Positions 12,089-25,000 of a stretch of DNA of 64,000 nucleotides are shown here, in pieces. The position numbers and the translations under genes are program-made. A model generated the notes under the pieces. It saw nothing but the letters and a program-made list of their open reading frames with translations, did no database searches and was not told the DNA's origin. Source of the stretch: Aurelia coerulea (taxonomy: Eukaryota; Cnidaria; Scyphozoa; Semaeostomeae; Ulmaridae); the NCBI GenBank assembly GCA_039566865.1, contig CM076952.1, forward strand, positions 13,288,501 to 13,352,500, written 5' to 3'. Numbering within the stretch: the first letter of the stretch is position 1; the number at the start of each line of letters is the position of its first letter.

Positions 12089-13770
12089 TAAATCTTCGTT
12101 ACGGTAGCCAAAGAGAATTTAATTTATGAATTTGCAAGAGCACCGTCTAGCGTAAAAATCTTCGTTACGGTAGCCAAAGGGAATTTGATTGATGAATTTG
12201 AAAGAGCACCGTCTAGCGTATATCTTCGTTACGGTAGCCAAAGAGAATTTGATTTATGAATTTGAAAGAGCACCGTCTAGCGTATATCTTCGTTACGGTA
12301 GCCAAAGAGAATTTGATTTATGAATTTGAAAGAGCACCGTTTTAGCGTACATCTTCGTTACGGTAGCCAAAGAGAATTTGATTAATGAATTTGAAAGAGC
12401 ACCGTTTAGCGTATATCTTCGTTACGGTAGCCAAAGAGAATTTAATTTATGAATTTGCAAGAGCACCGTCTAGCGTAAAAATCTTCGTTACGGTGGCCAA
12501 AGAGAATTTGATTTATGGATTTGAAACAGCACCGTCTAGCGTATATCTTCGTTACGGTAGCCAAAGAGGATTTGATTTATGAATTTGAAACAGCACCGTC
12601 CGGCGTATATCTTCGTTACGGTAGCCAAAGAGAATTTAATTTATGAATTTGCAAGAGCAACGTCTAGCGTATATCTTCGTTACGGTAGCCAAATAGAATT
12701 TGATTGATGAATTTGAAAGCGCACCGTTTAGCGTATATCTTCGTTACGGTAGCCAAAGAGAATTTAATTTATGAATTTGAAAGAGCACCGTTTTAGCGTA
12801 CATCTTCGTTACGGTAGCCAAAGAGAATTTGATTTATGAATTTGCAAGAGCACCGTCTAGCGTAAATCTTCGTTACGGTAGCCAAAGAGAATTTGATTTA
12901 TGAATTTGAAAGAGCACCGTTTTAGCGTACATCTTCGTTACGGTAGCCAAAGAGAATTTGATTAATGAATTTGAAAGAGCACCGTTTAGCGTATATCTTC
13001 GTTACGGTAGCCAAAGAGAATTTGATTTATGAATTTGAAAGAGCACCGTTTTAGCCTACATCTTCGTTACGGTAGCCAAAGAGAATTTGATTTATGAATT
13101 TGAAGAAGCACCGTTTCGCGTAAATCTTCGTTACGGTAGCCAAAGGGAATTTGATTTATGAATTTGAAAGAGCAACGTCTAGCGTAAATCTTCGTTACGG
13201 TAGCCAAAGAGAATTTGATTTATGAATTTGCAAGAGCACCGTCTAGCGTAAATCTTCGTTACGGTAGCCAAAGATAATTTGATTTATGGATTTGAAAGAG
13301 CACCGTTTTAGCCTACATCTTCGTTACGGTAGCCAAAGAGAATTTGATTTATGAATTTGCAAGAGCAACGTCTAGCGTAAATCTTCGTTACGGTAGCCAA
13401 AGAGAATTTGATTTATGAATTTGCAAGAGCACCGTCTAGCGTAAATCTTCGTTACGGTAGCCAAAGAGAATTTGATTTATGAATTTGAAAGAGCACCGTT
13501 TTAGCGTACATCTTCGTTACTGTAGCCAAAGAGAATCTGATTTATGAATTTGCAAGAAAACCGTCTAGCGTAAATCTTCGTTACGGTAGCCAAAGAGAAT
13601 TTGATTTATGGATTTGAAACAGCACCGTCTAGCGTATATCTTCGTTACGGTAGCCAAAGAGGATTTGATTTATGAATTTGAAAGAGCACCATCCAGCGTA
13701 CATCTTTGTTACGGTAGCCAAAGAGAATTTGATTTATGAATTTGAAAGAGCACCGTCTAGCGTAAATCTT

Positions 13771-14147
13771 CGCTAAACGGTGCTCTTTCAAATTTATAAA
13801 TCAATTTCTCCTTGGCTAACGTAACGAAGATATACGCTAAACCGTGCTCTTTCAAATCCATAAATCAAATTCTCTTTGGCTACCGTAACGAAGATTTACG
13901 CTAGACGGTTTTCTTGCAAATTTATAAATCAAATTCTCTTTGGCTACCGTAACGAAGATGTACGCTAAAACGGTGCTCTTTCAAATTCATAAATCAAATC
14001 CTCTTTGGCTACCGTAACGAAGATATACGTTAGACGGTGCTCTTTCAAATTCATAAATCAAATCCTCTTTGGCTACCGTAACGAAGATATACGCTAGACG
14101 GTGCTCTTTCAAATTCATAAATAAAATTCTCTTTGGCTACTGTAACG
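13771..14147 (-). repeat. Inverted satellite block 4 (377 bp)
   Basis: Left loop TAAATCTT at 13763-13770 (ancestral T rather than C), right junction at 14147/14148. It starts 2,059 bp after block 3. Confidence 0.93.
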
Positions 14148-16476
14148 TAAATCTTCGTTACGGTAGCCAAAGAGAATTTAATTTATGAATTTGCAAGAGC
14201 ACCGTCTAGCGTATATCTTCGTTACGGTAGCCAAAGAGAATTTGATTTATGAATTTGAAAGAGCACCGTTTTAGCCTACATCTTCGTTACGGTAGCCAAA
14301 GAGAATTTGATTGATGAATTTGAAAGAGCACCGTTTAGCGTACATCTTCGTTACGGTAGCCAAAGAGAATTTGATTAATGAATTTGAAAGAGCACCGTTT
14401 AGCGTATATCTTCGTTACGGTAGCCAAAGAGAAATTAATTTATGAATTTGCAAGAGCACTGTCTAGCGTAAAAATCTTCGTTACGGTAGCCAAAGAGAAT
14501 TTGATTGATGAATTTGAAAGAGCACCGTCTAGCGTATATCTTCGTTACGGTAGCCAAAGAGGATTTGATTTATGAATTTGAAACAGCACCGTCCAGCGTA
14601 TATCTTCGTTACGGTAGCCAAAGAGAATTTAATTTATGAATTTGCAAGAGCACCGTCTAGCGTATATCTTCGTTACGGTAGCCAAAGAGAATTTGATTGA
14701 TGAATTTGAAAGAGCACCGTCTAGCGTATATCTTCGTTACGGTAGCCAAAGAGAATTTGATTGATGAATTTGAAAAAGCACCGTTTTAGCCTACATCTTC
14801 GTTACGGTAGCCAAAGAGAATTTGATTTATGAATTTGAAAGAGCACCGTTTTAGCGTACATCTTCGTTACGGTAGCCAAAGAGAATTTAATTTATGAATT
14901 TGCAAGAGCACTGTTTAGCGTAAAAATCTTCGTTACGGTAGCCAAAGAGAATTTAATTTATGAATTTGCAAGAGCACCGTCTAGCGTATATCTTCGTTAC
15001 GGTAGCCAAAGAGAATTTGATTGATGAATTTGAAAAAGCACCGTTTTAGCCTACATCTTCGTTACGGTAGCCAAAGAGAATTTGATTTATGAATTTGAAA
15101 GAGCACCGTTTTAGCGTACATCTTCGTTACGGTAGCCAAAGAGAATTTGATTAATGAATTTGAAAGAGCACCGTTTAGCGTATATCTTCGTTACGGTAGC
15201 CAAAGAGAAATTAATTTATGAATTTGCAAGAGCACTGTCTAGCGTAAAAATCTTCGTTACGGTAGCCAAAGAGAATTTGATTGATGAATTTGAAAGAGCA
15301 CCGTCTAGCGTATATCTTCGTTACGGTAGCCAAAGAGGATTTGATTTATGAATTTGAAACAGCACCGTCCAGCGTATATCTTCGTTACGGTAGCCAAAGA
15401 GAATTTAATTTATGAAATTGCAAGAGCAACGTCTAGCGTATATCTTCGTTACGGTAGCCAAATAGAATTTGATTGATGAATTTGAAAGAGCACCGTTTAG
15501 CGTATATCTTCGTTACGGTAGCCAAAGAGAATTTAATTTATGAATTTGCAAGAGCACCGTCTAGCGTAAAAATCTTCGTTACGGTAGCCAAAGAGAATTT
15601 GATTGATGAATTTGAAAGAGCACCGTCTAGCGTATATCTTCGTTACGGTAGCCAAAGAGAATTTGATTGATGAATTTGAAAAAGCACCGTTTTAGCGTAT
15701 ATCTTCGTTACGGTAGCCAAAGAGAATTTGATTTATGAATTTGAAAGAGAACCGTTTTAGCGTACATCTTCGTTACGGTAGCCAAAGAGAATTTGATTTA
15801 TCAATTTGAAGAAGCACCGTTTAGCGTAAATCTTCGTTACGGTAGCCAAAGGGAATTTGATTTATGAATTTGAAAGAGCAACGTCTAGCGTAAATCTTCG
15901 TTACGGTAGCCAAAGAGAATTTGATTTATGAACTTGCAAGAGCACCGTCTAGCGTAAATCTTCGTTACGGTAGCCAAAGATAATTTGATTTATGGATTTG
16001 AAAGAGCACCGTTTTAGCCTACATCTTCGTTACGGTAGCCAAAGAGAATTTGATTTATGAATTTGCAAGAGCAACGTCTAGCGTAAATCTTCTTTACGGT
16101 AGCCAAAGAGAATTTGATTTATGAATTTGCAAGAGCACCGTCTAGCGTAAATCTTCGTTACGGTAGCCAAAGAGAATTTGATTTAGGAATTTGAAAGAGC
16201 ACCGTTTTATCGTACATCTTCGTTACGGTAGCCAAAGAGAATTTGATTTATGAATTTGCAAGAACACCGTCTAGCGTAAATCTTCGTTACGGTAGCCAAA
16301 GAGAATTTGATTTATGGATTTGAAATAGCACCGTCTAGCGTATATCTTCGTTACGGTAGCCAAAGAGGATTTGATTTATGAATTTGAAAGAGCACCATCC
16401 AGCGTACATCTTTGTTACGGTAGCCAAAGAGAATTTGATTTATGAATTTGAAAGAGCACCGTCTAGCGTAAATCTT

Positions 16477-16917
16477 CGTTACGGTAGCCAAAGAGAATTT
16501 TATTTATGAATTTGAAAGAGCACCGTCTAGCGTATATCTTCGTTACGGTAGCCAAAGAGGATTTGATTTATGAATTTGAAAGAGCACCGTCTAACGTATA
16601 TCTTCGTTACGGTAGCCAAAGAGGATTTGATTTATGAATTTGAAAGAGCACCGTCCAGCGTATATCTTTGTTACGGTAGCCAAAAATAATTTGATTTATG
16701 AATTTGAAAGAGCACCGTCTAGCGTATATCTTCGTTACGGTAGCCAAAGAGAATTTGATTTATGAATTTGAAAGAGCACCGTTTTAGCGTACATCTTCGT
16801 TACGGTAGCCAAAGAGAAATTGATTTATGAATTTGAAAGAGCACCGTTTAGCGTATATCTTCGTTACGGTAGCCAAAGAGAAATTGATTTATAAATTTGA
16901 AAGAGCACCGTTTAGCG
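16477..16917 (+). repeat. Colinear (uninverted) counterpart of the inverted blocks, copy 1
   Basis: This stretch lies between AGCG-TAAATCTT (16469-16476) and TAAATCTT (16918-16925). It begins with the same diagnostic monomers (GAATTTTATTTATG, then CTAACGTATATC) and ends with AAATTGATTTATAAATTTG, as the inverted blocks do when read on the minus strand. It is 441 bp, exactly one monomer longer than 377. The flanking monomers also match those beside the inverted blocks. Confidence 0.8.
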
Positions 16918-19179
16918 TAAATCTTCGTTACGGTAGCCAAAGAGAATTTAATTTATGAATTTGCAAGAGCACCGTCTAGCGTAAAAATCTTCGTTACGGT
17001 AGCCAAAGAGAATTTGATTGATGAATTTGAAAGAGCACCGTTTTAGCCTACATCTTCGTTACGGTAGCCAAAGAGAATTTGATTTATGAATTTGCAAGAG
17101 CACCGTCTAGCGTAAATCTTCGTTACGGTAGCCAAAGAGAATTTGATTTATGAATTTGCAAGAGCACCGTCTAGCGTAAATCTTCGTTACGGTAGCCAAA
17201 GAGAATTTGATTTATGAATTTGAAAGAGCACCGTTTTAGCGTACATCTTCGTTACGGTAGCCAAAGAGAATTTGATTTATGAATTTGCAAGAAAACCGTC
17301 TAGCGTAAATCTTCGTTACGGTAGCCAAAGAGAATTTGATTTATGGATTTGAAACAGCACCGTCTAGCGTATATCTTCGTTACGGTAGCCAAAGATAAAT
17401 TGATTTATAAATTTGAAAGAGCACCGTTTAGCGTAAATCTTCGTTACGGTAGCCAAAGAGAATTTAATTTATGAATTTGCAAGAGCACCGTCTAGCGTAA
17501 AAATCTTCGTTACGGTAGCCAAAGAGAATTTGATTGATGAATTTGAAAGAGCACCGTTTTAGCCTACATCTTCGTTACGGTAGCCAAAGAGAATTTGATT
17601 TATGAATTTGCAAGAGCAACGTCTAGCGTAAATCTTCGTTACGGTAGCCAAAGAGAATTTGATTTATGAATTTGCAAGAGCACCGTCTAGCGTAAATCTT
17701 CGTTACGGTAGCCAAAGAGAATTTGATTTATGAATTTGAAAGAGCACCGTTTTAGCGTACATCTTCGTTACGGTAGCCAAACAGAATTTGATTTCTGATT
17801 TTGAAAGAGCACCGTCTAGCGTAAATCTTCGTTACGGTAGCCAAAGAGAATTTGATTTATGAATTTGAAAGAGCACCGTCTAGCGTAAATCTTCGTTACG
17901 GTAGCCAAAGAGAATTTGATTTATGAATTTGCAAGAGCACCGTCTAGCGTAAAAATCTTCGTTACGGTAGCCAAAGAGAATTTGATTGATGAATTTGAAA
18001 GAGCACCGTTTTAGCCTACATCTTCGTTACGGTAGCCAAAGAGAATTTGATTTATGAATTTGCAAGAGCAACGTCTAGCGTAAATCTTCGTTACGGTAGC
18101 CAAAGAGAATTTGATTTATGAATTTGCAAGAGCACCGTCTAGCGTAAATCTTCGTTACGGTAGCCAAAGAGAATTTGATTTATGAATTTGAAAGAGCACC
18201 GTTTTAGCGTACATCTTCGTTACGGTAGCCAAACAGAATTTGATTTCTGAATTTGAAAGAGCACCGTCTAGCGTAAATCTTCGTTACGGTAGCCAAAGAG
18301 AATTTGATTTATGAATTTGCAAGAGCAACGTCTAGCGTATATCTTCGTTACGGTAGCCAAATAGAATTTGATTTATGAATTTGCAAGAGCAACGTCTAGC
18401 GTATATCTTCGTTACGGTAGCCAAAGAGAATTTGATTTCTGAATTTGAAAGAGCACCGTCTAGCGTAAATCTTCGTTACGGTAGCCAAAGAGAATTTAAT
18501 TTATGAATTTGCAAGAGCAACGTCTAGCGTATATCTTCGTTACGGTAGCCAAAGAGAATTTGATTTATGAATTTGAAAGAGCAACGTCTAGCGTAAATCT
18601 TCGTTACGGTAGCCAAAGAGAATTTGATTTATGAATTTGCAAGAGCACCGTCTAGCGTAAATCTTCGTTACGGTAGCCAAAGATAATTTGATTTATGGAT
18701 TTGAAAGAGCACCGTTTTAGCCTACATCTTCGTTACGGTAGCCAAAGAGAATTTGATTTATGAATTTGCAAGAGCAACGTCTAGCGTAAATCTTCGTTAC
18801 GGTAGCCAAAGAGGATTTGATTTATGAATTTGCAAGAGCACCGTCTAGCGTAAATCTTCGTTACGGTAGCCAAAGAGAATTTGATTTATGAATTTGAAAG
18901 AGCACCGTTTTAGCGTACATCTTCGTTACTGTAGCCAAAGAGAATCTGATTTATGAATTTGCAAGAAAACCGTCTAGCGTAAATCTTCGTTACGGTAGCC
19001 AAAGAGAATTTGATTTATGGATTTGAAACAGCACCGTCTAGCGTATATCTTCGTTACGGTAGCCAAAGAGGATTTGATTTATGAATTTGAAAGAGCACCA
19101 TCCAGCGTACATCTTTGTTACGGTAGCCAAAGAGAATTTGATTTATGAATTTGAAAGAGCACCGTCTAGCGTAAATCTT

Positions 19180-19555
19180 CGCTAAACGGTGCTCTTTCAA
19201 ATTTATAAATCAATTTCTCCTTGGCTAACGTAACGAAGATATACGCTAAACGGTGCTCTTTCAAATCCATAAATAAATTCTCTTTGGCTACCGTAACGAA
19301 GATTTACGCTAGACGGTTTTCTTGCAAATTTATAAATCAAATTCTCTTTGGCTACCGTAACGAAGATTTACGCTAAAACGGTGCTCTTTCAAATTCATAA
19401 ATCAAATCCTCTTTGGCTACCGTAACGAAGATATACGTTAGACGGTGCTCTTTCAAATTCATAAATCAAATCCTCTTTGGCTACCGTAACGAAGATATAC
19501 GCTAGACGGTGCTCTTTCAAATTCATAAATAAAATTCTCTTTGGCTACCGTAACT
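19180..19555 (-). repeat. Inverted satellite block 5 (376 bp)
   Basis: Left loop TAAATCTT at 19172-19179. The right junction reads AACT instead of AACG before TAAATCTT, and one base is lost in ATAAATAAATTC. It lies 5,409 bp after block 4, so the higher-order spacing is broken here. Confidence 0.92.
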
Positions 19556-21625
19556 TAAATCTTCGTTACGGTAGCCAAAGAGAATTTAATTTATGAATTT
19601 GCAAGAGCACCGTCTAGCGTAAAAATCTTCGTTACGGTAGCCAAAGAGAATTTGATTGATGAATTTGAAAGAGCACCGTCTAGCGTATATCTTCGTTACG
19701 GTAGCCAAAGAGAATTTGATTTATGAATTTGAAAGAGCACCGTCTAGCGTATATCTTCGTTACGGTAGCCAAAGAGAATTTGATTTATGAATTTGAAAGA
19801 GCACCGTTTTAGCGTACATCTTCGTTACGGTAGCCAAAGAGAATTTGATTAATGAATTTGAAAGAGCACCGTTTAGCGTATATCTTCGTTACGGTAGCCA
19901 AAGAGAATTTAATTTATGAATTTGCAAGAGCACCGTCTAGCGTAAAAATCTTCGTTACGGTAGCCAAAGAGAATTTGATTGATGAATTTGAAAGAGCACC
20001 GTCTAGCGTATATCTTCGTTACGGTAGCCAAAGAGGATTTGATTTATGAATTTGAAACAGCACCGTCCAGCGTATATCTTCGTTACGGTAGCCAAAGAGA
20101 ATTTAATTTATGAATTTGCCAGAGCAACGTCTAGCGTATATCTTCGTTACGGTAGCCAAATAGAATTTGATTGATGAATTTGAAAGAGCACCGTTTAGCG
20201 TACATCTTCGTTACGGTAGCCAAAGAGAATTTAATTTATGAATTTGAAAGAGCACCGTTTTAGCGTACATCTTCGTTACGGTAGCCAAAGAGAATTTGAT
20301 TAATGAATTTGAAAGAGCACCGTTTAGCGTATATCTTCGTTACGGTAGCCAAAGAGAAATTAATTTATGAATTTGCAAGAGCACCGTCTAGCGTAAAAAT
20401 CTTCGTTACGGTAGCCAAAGAGAATTTGATTGATGAATTTGAAAGAGCACCGTCTAGCGTATATCTTCGTTACGGTAGCCAAAGAGGATTTGATTTATGA
20501 ATTTGAAACAGCACCGTCCAGCGTATATCTTCGTTACGGTAGCCAAAGAGAATTTAATTTATGAAATTGCAAGAGCAACGTCTAGCGTATATCTTCGTTA
20601 CGGTAGCAAAATAGAATTTGATTGATGAATTTGAAAGAGCACCGTTTAGCGTATATCTTCGTTACGGTAGCCAAAGAGAATTTAATTTATGAATTTGCAA
20701 GAGCACCGTCTAGCGTAAAAATCTTCGTTACGGTAGCCAAAGAGAATTTGATTGATGAATTTGAAAGAGCACCGTCTAGCGTATATCTTCGTTACGGTAG
20801 CCAAAGAGAATTTGATTGATGAATTTGAAAAAGCACCGTTTTAGCGTATATCTTCGTTACGGTAGCCAAAGAGAATTTGATTTATGAATTTGAAAGAGCA
20901 CCGTTTTAGCGTACATCTTCGTTACGGTAGCCAAAGAGAATTTGATTTATCAATTTGAAGAAGCACCGTTTAGCGTAAATCTTCGTTACGGTAGCCAAAG
21001 GGAATTTGATTTATGAATTTGAAAGAGCAACGTCTAGCGTAAATCTTCGTTACGGTAGCCAAAGAGAATTTGATTTATGAACTTGCAAGAGCACCGTCTA
21101 GCGTAAATCTTCGTTACGGTAGCCAAAGATAATTTGATCTATGGATTTGAAAGAGCACCGTTTTAGCCTACATCTTCGTTACGGTAGCCAAAGAGAATTT
21201 GATTTATGAATTTGCAAGAGCAACGTCTAGCGTAAATCTTCGTTACGGTAGCCAAAGAGAATTTGATTTATGAATTTGCAAGAGCACCGTCTAGCGTAAA
21301 TCTTCGTTACGGTAGCCAAAGAGAATTTGATTTATGAATTTGAAAGAGCACCGTTTTATCGTACATCTTCGTTACGGTAGCCAAAGAGAATTTGATTTAT
21401 GAATTTGCAAGAACACCGTCTAGCGTAAATCTTCGTTACGGTAGCCAAAGAGAATTTGATTTATGGATTTGAAATAGCACCGTCTAGCGTATATCTTCGT
21501 TACGGTAGCCAAAGAGGATTTGATTTATGAATTTGAAAGAGCACCATCCAGCGTACATCTTTGTTACGGTAGCCAAAGAGAATTTGATTTATGAATTTGA
21601 AAGAGCACCGTCTAGCGTAAATCTT

Positions 21626-22066
21626 CGTTACGGTAGCCAAAGAGAATTTTATTTATGAATTTGAAAGAGCACCGTCTAGCGTATATCTTCGTTACGGTAG
21701 CCAAAGAGGATTTGATTTATGAATTTGAAAGAGCACCGTCTAACGTATATCTGCGTTACGGGAGCCAAAGATGATTTGATTTATGAATTTGAAAGAGCAC
21801 CGTCCAGCGTATATCTTTGTTACGGTAGCCAAAAATAATTTGATTTATGAATTTGAAAGAGCACCGTCTAGCGTATATCTTCGTTACGGTAGCCAAAGAG
21901 AATTTGATTTATGAATTTGAAAGAGCACCGTTTTAGCGTACATCTTCGTTACGGTAGCCAAAGAGAAATTGATTTATGAATTTGAAAGAGCACCGTTTAG
22001 CGTATATCTTCGTTACGGTAGCCAAAGAGAAATTGATTTATAAATTTGAAAGAGCACCGTTTAGCG
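21626..22066 (+). repeat. Colinear counterpart of the inverted blocks, copy 2
   Basis: 441 bp, offset by exactly 5,149 bp from copy 1, with the same start and end monomers and the same flanking TAAATCTT octamers. Confidence 0.8.
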
Positions 22067-25000
22067 TAAATCTTCGTTACGGTAGCCAAAGAGAATTTAA
22101 TTTATGAATTTGCAAGAGCACCGTGTAGCGTAAAAATCTTCGTTACGGTAGCCAAAGAGAATTTGATTGATGAATTTGAAAGAGCACCGTTTTAGCCTAC
22201 ATCTTCGTTACGGTAGCCAAAGAGAATTTGATTTATGAATTTGCAAGAGCAACGTCTAGCGTAAATCTTTGTTACGGTAGCCAAAGAGAATTTGATTTAT
22301 GAATTTGAAAGAGCACCGTTTTAGCGTACATCTTCGTTACGGTAGCCAAACAGAATTTGATTTCTGAATTTGAAAGAGCACCGTCTAGCGTAAATCTTCG
22401 TTACGGTAGCCAAAGAGAATTTGATTTATGAATTTGAAAGAGCACCGTCTAGCGTAAATCTTCGTTACGGTAGCCAAAGAGAATTTGATTGATGAATTTA
22501 AAAGAGCACCGTTTTAGCCTACATCTTCGTTACGGTAGCCAAAGAGAATTTGATTTATGAATTTGCAAGAGCAACGTCTAGCGTAAATCTTCGTTACGGT
22601 AGCCAAAGAGAATTTGATTTATGAATTTGCAAGAGCACCGTCTAGCGTAAATCTTCGTTACGGTAGCCAAAGAGAATTTGATTTATGAATTTGAAAGAGC
22701 ACCGTTTTAGCGTACATCTTCGTTACGGTAGCCAAACAGAATTTGATTTCTGAATTTGAAAGAGCACCGTCTAGCGTAAATCTTCGTTACGGTAGCCAAA
22801 GAGAATTTGATTTATGAATTTGAAAGAGCACCGTCTAGCGTAAATCTTCGTTACGGTAGCCAAAGAGAATTTGATTTATGAATTTGCAAGAGCAACGTCT
22901 AGGGTATATCTTCGTTACGGTAGCCAAAAAGAATTTGATTTTTGAATTTGAAAGAGCACCGTCTAGCGTAAATCTTCGTTACGGTAGCCAAAGAGAATTT
23001 GATTTATGAATTTGCAAGAGCACCGTCTAGCGTAAATCTTCGTTACGGTAGCCAAAGAGAATTTAATTTATGAATTTGCAAGAGCAACGTCTAGTGTATA
23101 TCTTCGTTACGGTAGCCAAATAGAATTTGATTTATGAATTTGAAAGAGCACCCTTTAGCGTACATCTTCGTTACGGTAGCCAAAGAGAATTTGATTTATG
23201 AATTTGCAAGAGCAACGTCTAGCGTAAATCTTCGTTACGGTAGCCAAAGAGAATTTGATTTATGAATTTGCAAGAGCACCGTCTAGCGTAAATCTTCGTT
23301 ACGGTAGCCAAAGAGAATTTGATTTATGAATTTGAAAGAGCACCGTTTTAGCGTACATCTTCGTTACGGTAGCCAAACAGAATTTGATTTCTGAATTTGA
23401 AAGAGCACCGTCTAGCGTAAATCTTCGTTACGGTAGCCAAAGAGAATTTGATTTATGAATTTGAAAGAGCACCGTCTAGCGTAAATCTTCGTTACGGTAG
23501 CCAAAGAGAATTTGATTTATGAATTTGCAAGAGCAACGTCTAGGGTATATCTTCGTTACGGTAGCCAAAAAGAATTTGATATTTGAATTTGAAAGAGCAC
23601 CGTCTAGCGTAAATCTTCGTTACGGTAGCCAAAGAGAATTTGATTTATGAATTTGCAAGAGCACCGTCTAGCGTAAATCTTCGTTACGGTAGCCAAAGAG
23701 AATTTAATTTATGAATTTGCAAGAGCAACGTCTAGCGTATATCTTCGTTACGGTAGCCAAATAGAATTTGATTTATGAATTTGAAAGAGCACCCTTTAGC
23801 GTACATCTTCGTTACGGTAGCCAAAGAGAATTTGATTTATGAATTTGCAAGAGCACCGTCTAGCGTAAATCTTCGCTCCGGTAGCCAAAGTAAATTTGAT
23901 TTATGAATTTAAAAGAGCACCGTTTAGCGTATATCTTCGTTACGGTAGCCAAAGAGAATTTGATTTATGAATTTGCAAGAGCACCGTCTAGCGTAAATCT
24001 TCGTTACGGTAGCCAAAGTGAATTTGATTTATGAATTTGAAAGAGCACCGTCTAGCGTATATCTTCGTTACGGTAGCCAAAGAGAATTTGATTTATGAAT
24101 TTGAAAGAGCACCGTTTTAGCGTACATCTTCGTTACGGTAGCCAAAGAGAATTTGATTTATGAATTTGAAAGAGCACCGTTTAGCGTATATCTTCGTTAC
24201 GGTAGCCAAAGAGAAATTGATTTATAAATTTGAAAGAGCACCGTTTAGCGTAAATCTTCGTTACGGTAGCCAAAGAGAATTTAATTTATGAATTTGCAAG
24301 AGCACCGTCTAGCGAAAAATCTTCGTTACGGTAGCCAAAGAGAATTTGATTGATGAATTTGAAAGAGCACCGTCTAGCGTATATCTTCGTTACGGTAGCC
24401 AAAGAGAATTTGATTTATGAATTTGAAAGAGCACCGTTTTAGCGTATATCTTCGTTACGGTAGCCAAAGAGAATTTGATTTCTGAATTTGAAAGAGCACC
24501 GTCTAGCGTAAATCTTCGCTCCGGTAGCCAAAGTGAATTTGATTTATGAATTTAAAAGAGCACCGTCTAGCGTAAATCTTCGTTACGGTAGCCAAAGTGA
24601 ATTTGATTTATGAATTTGAAAGAGCACCGTCTAGCGTATATCTTCGTTACGGTAGCCAAAGAGAATTTGATTTATGAATTTGAAAGAGCACCGTTTTAGC
24701 GTACATCTTCGTTACGGTAGCCAAAGAGAATTTGATTTATGAATTTGAAAGAGCACCGTTTAGCGTATATCTTCGTTACGGTAGCCAAAGAGAAATTGAT
24801 TTATGAATTTGAAAGAGCACCGTTTAGCGTAAATCTTCGTTACGGTAGCCAAAGAGAATTTAATTTATGAATTTGCAAGAGCACCGTCTAGCGAAAAATC
24901 TTCGTTACGGTAGCCAAAGAGAATTTGATTTATGAATTTGAAAGAGCACCGTCTAGCGTATATCTTCGTTACGGTAGCCAAAGAGAATTTGATTTATGAA

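Larger units (their letters stand above)
7075..13770 (+). repeat. Higher-order repeat of ~2.1-2.4 kb inside the satellite
   Basis: Three successive units start with an inverted block (7075, 9264, 11712) and continue with the same series of variant monomers, including GAATTTGATTGATG, AAGAAGCACCGTTTTAGCC and GCACCATCCAGCG just before the next inversion. Unit lengths are 2,189, 2,448 and 2,059 bp, so units differ by whole monomers. This is a classic higher-order repeat produced by unequal exchange. Confidence 0.85.
15154..22239 (+). repeat. Large internal duplication, 5,149-bp offset
   Basis: About 15154-17090 and 20303-22239 are near-copies with a constant offset of 5,149 bp and no net insertion or deletion over at least 1.7 kb. 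Anchors are 15154/20303, 15473/20622 and 16477/21626. Point differences are scattered. Similar but shorter block copies exist at about 3.1/5.05 kb (offset 1,925) and 34.93/38.85 kb (offset 3,919). Confidence 0.8.

Noticed and set aside
7878..20819. Series of 65-codon open frames beginning MNLKEHR
   Set aside because: They are exactly three satellite monomers long and end at the monomer's own TTATGA. The 64-bp period shifts frame each unit, so they recur without selection for coding.
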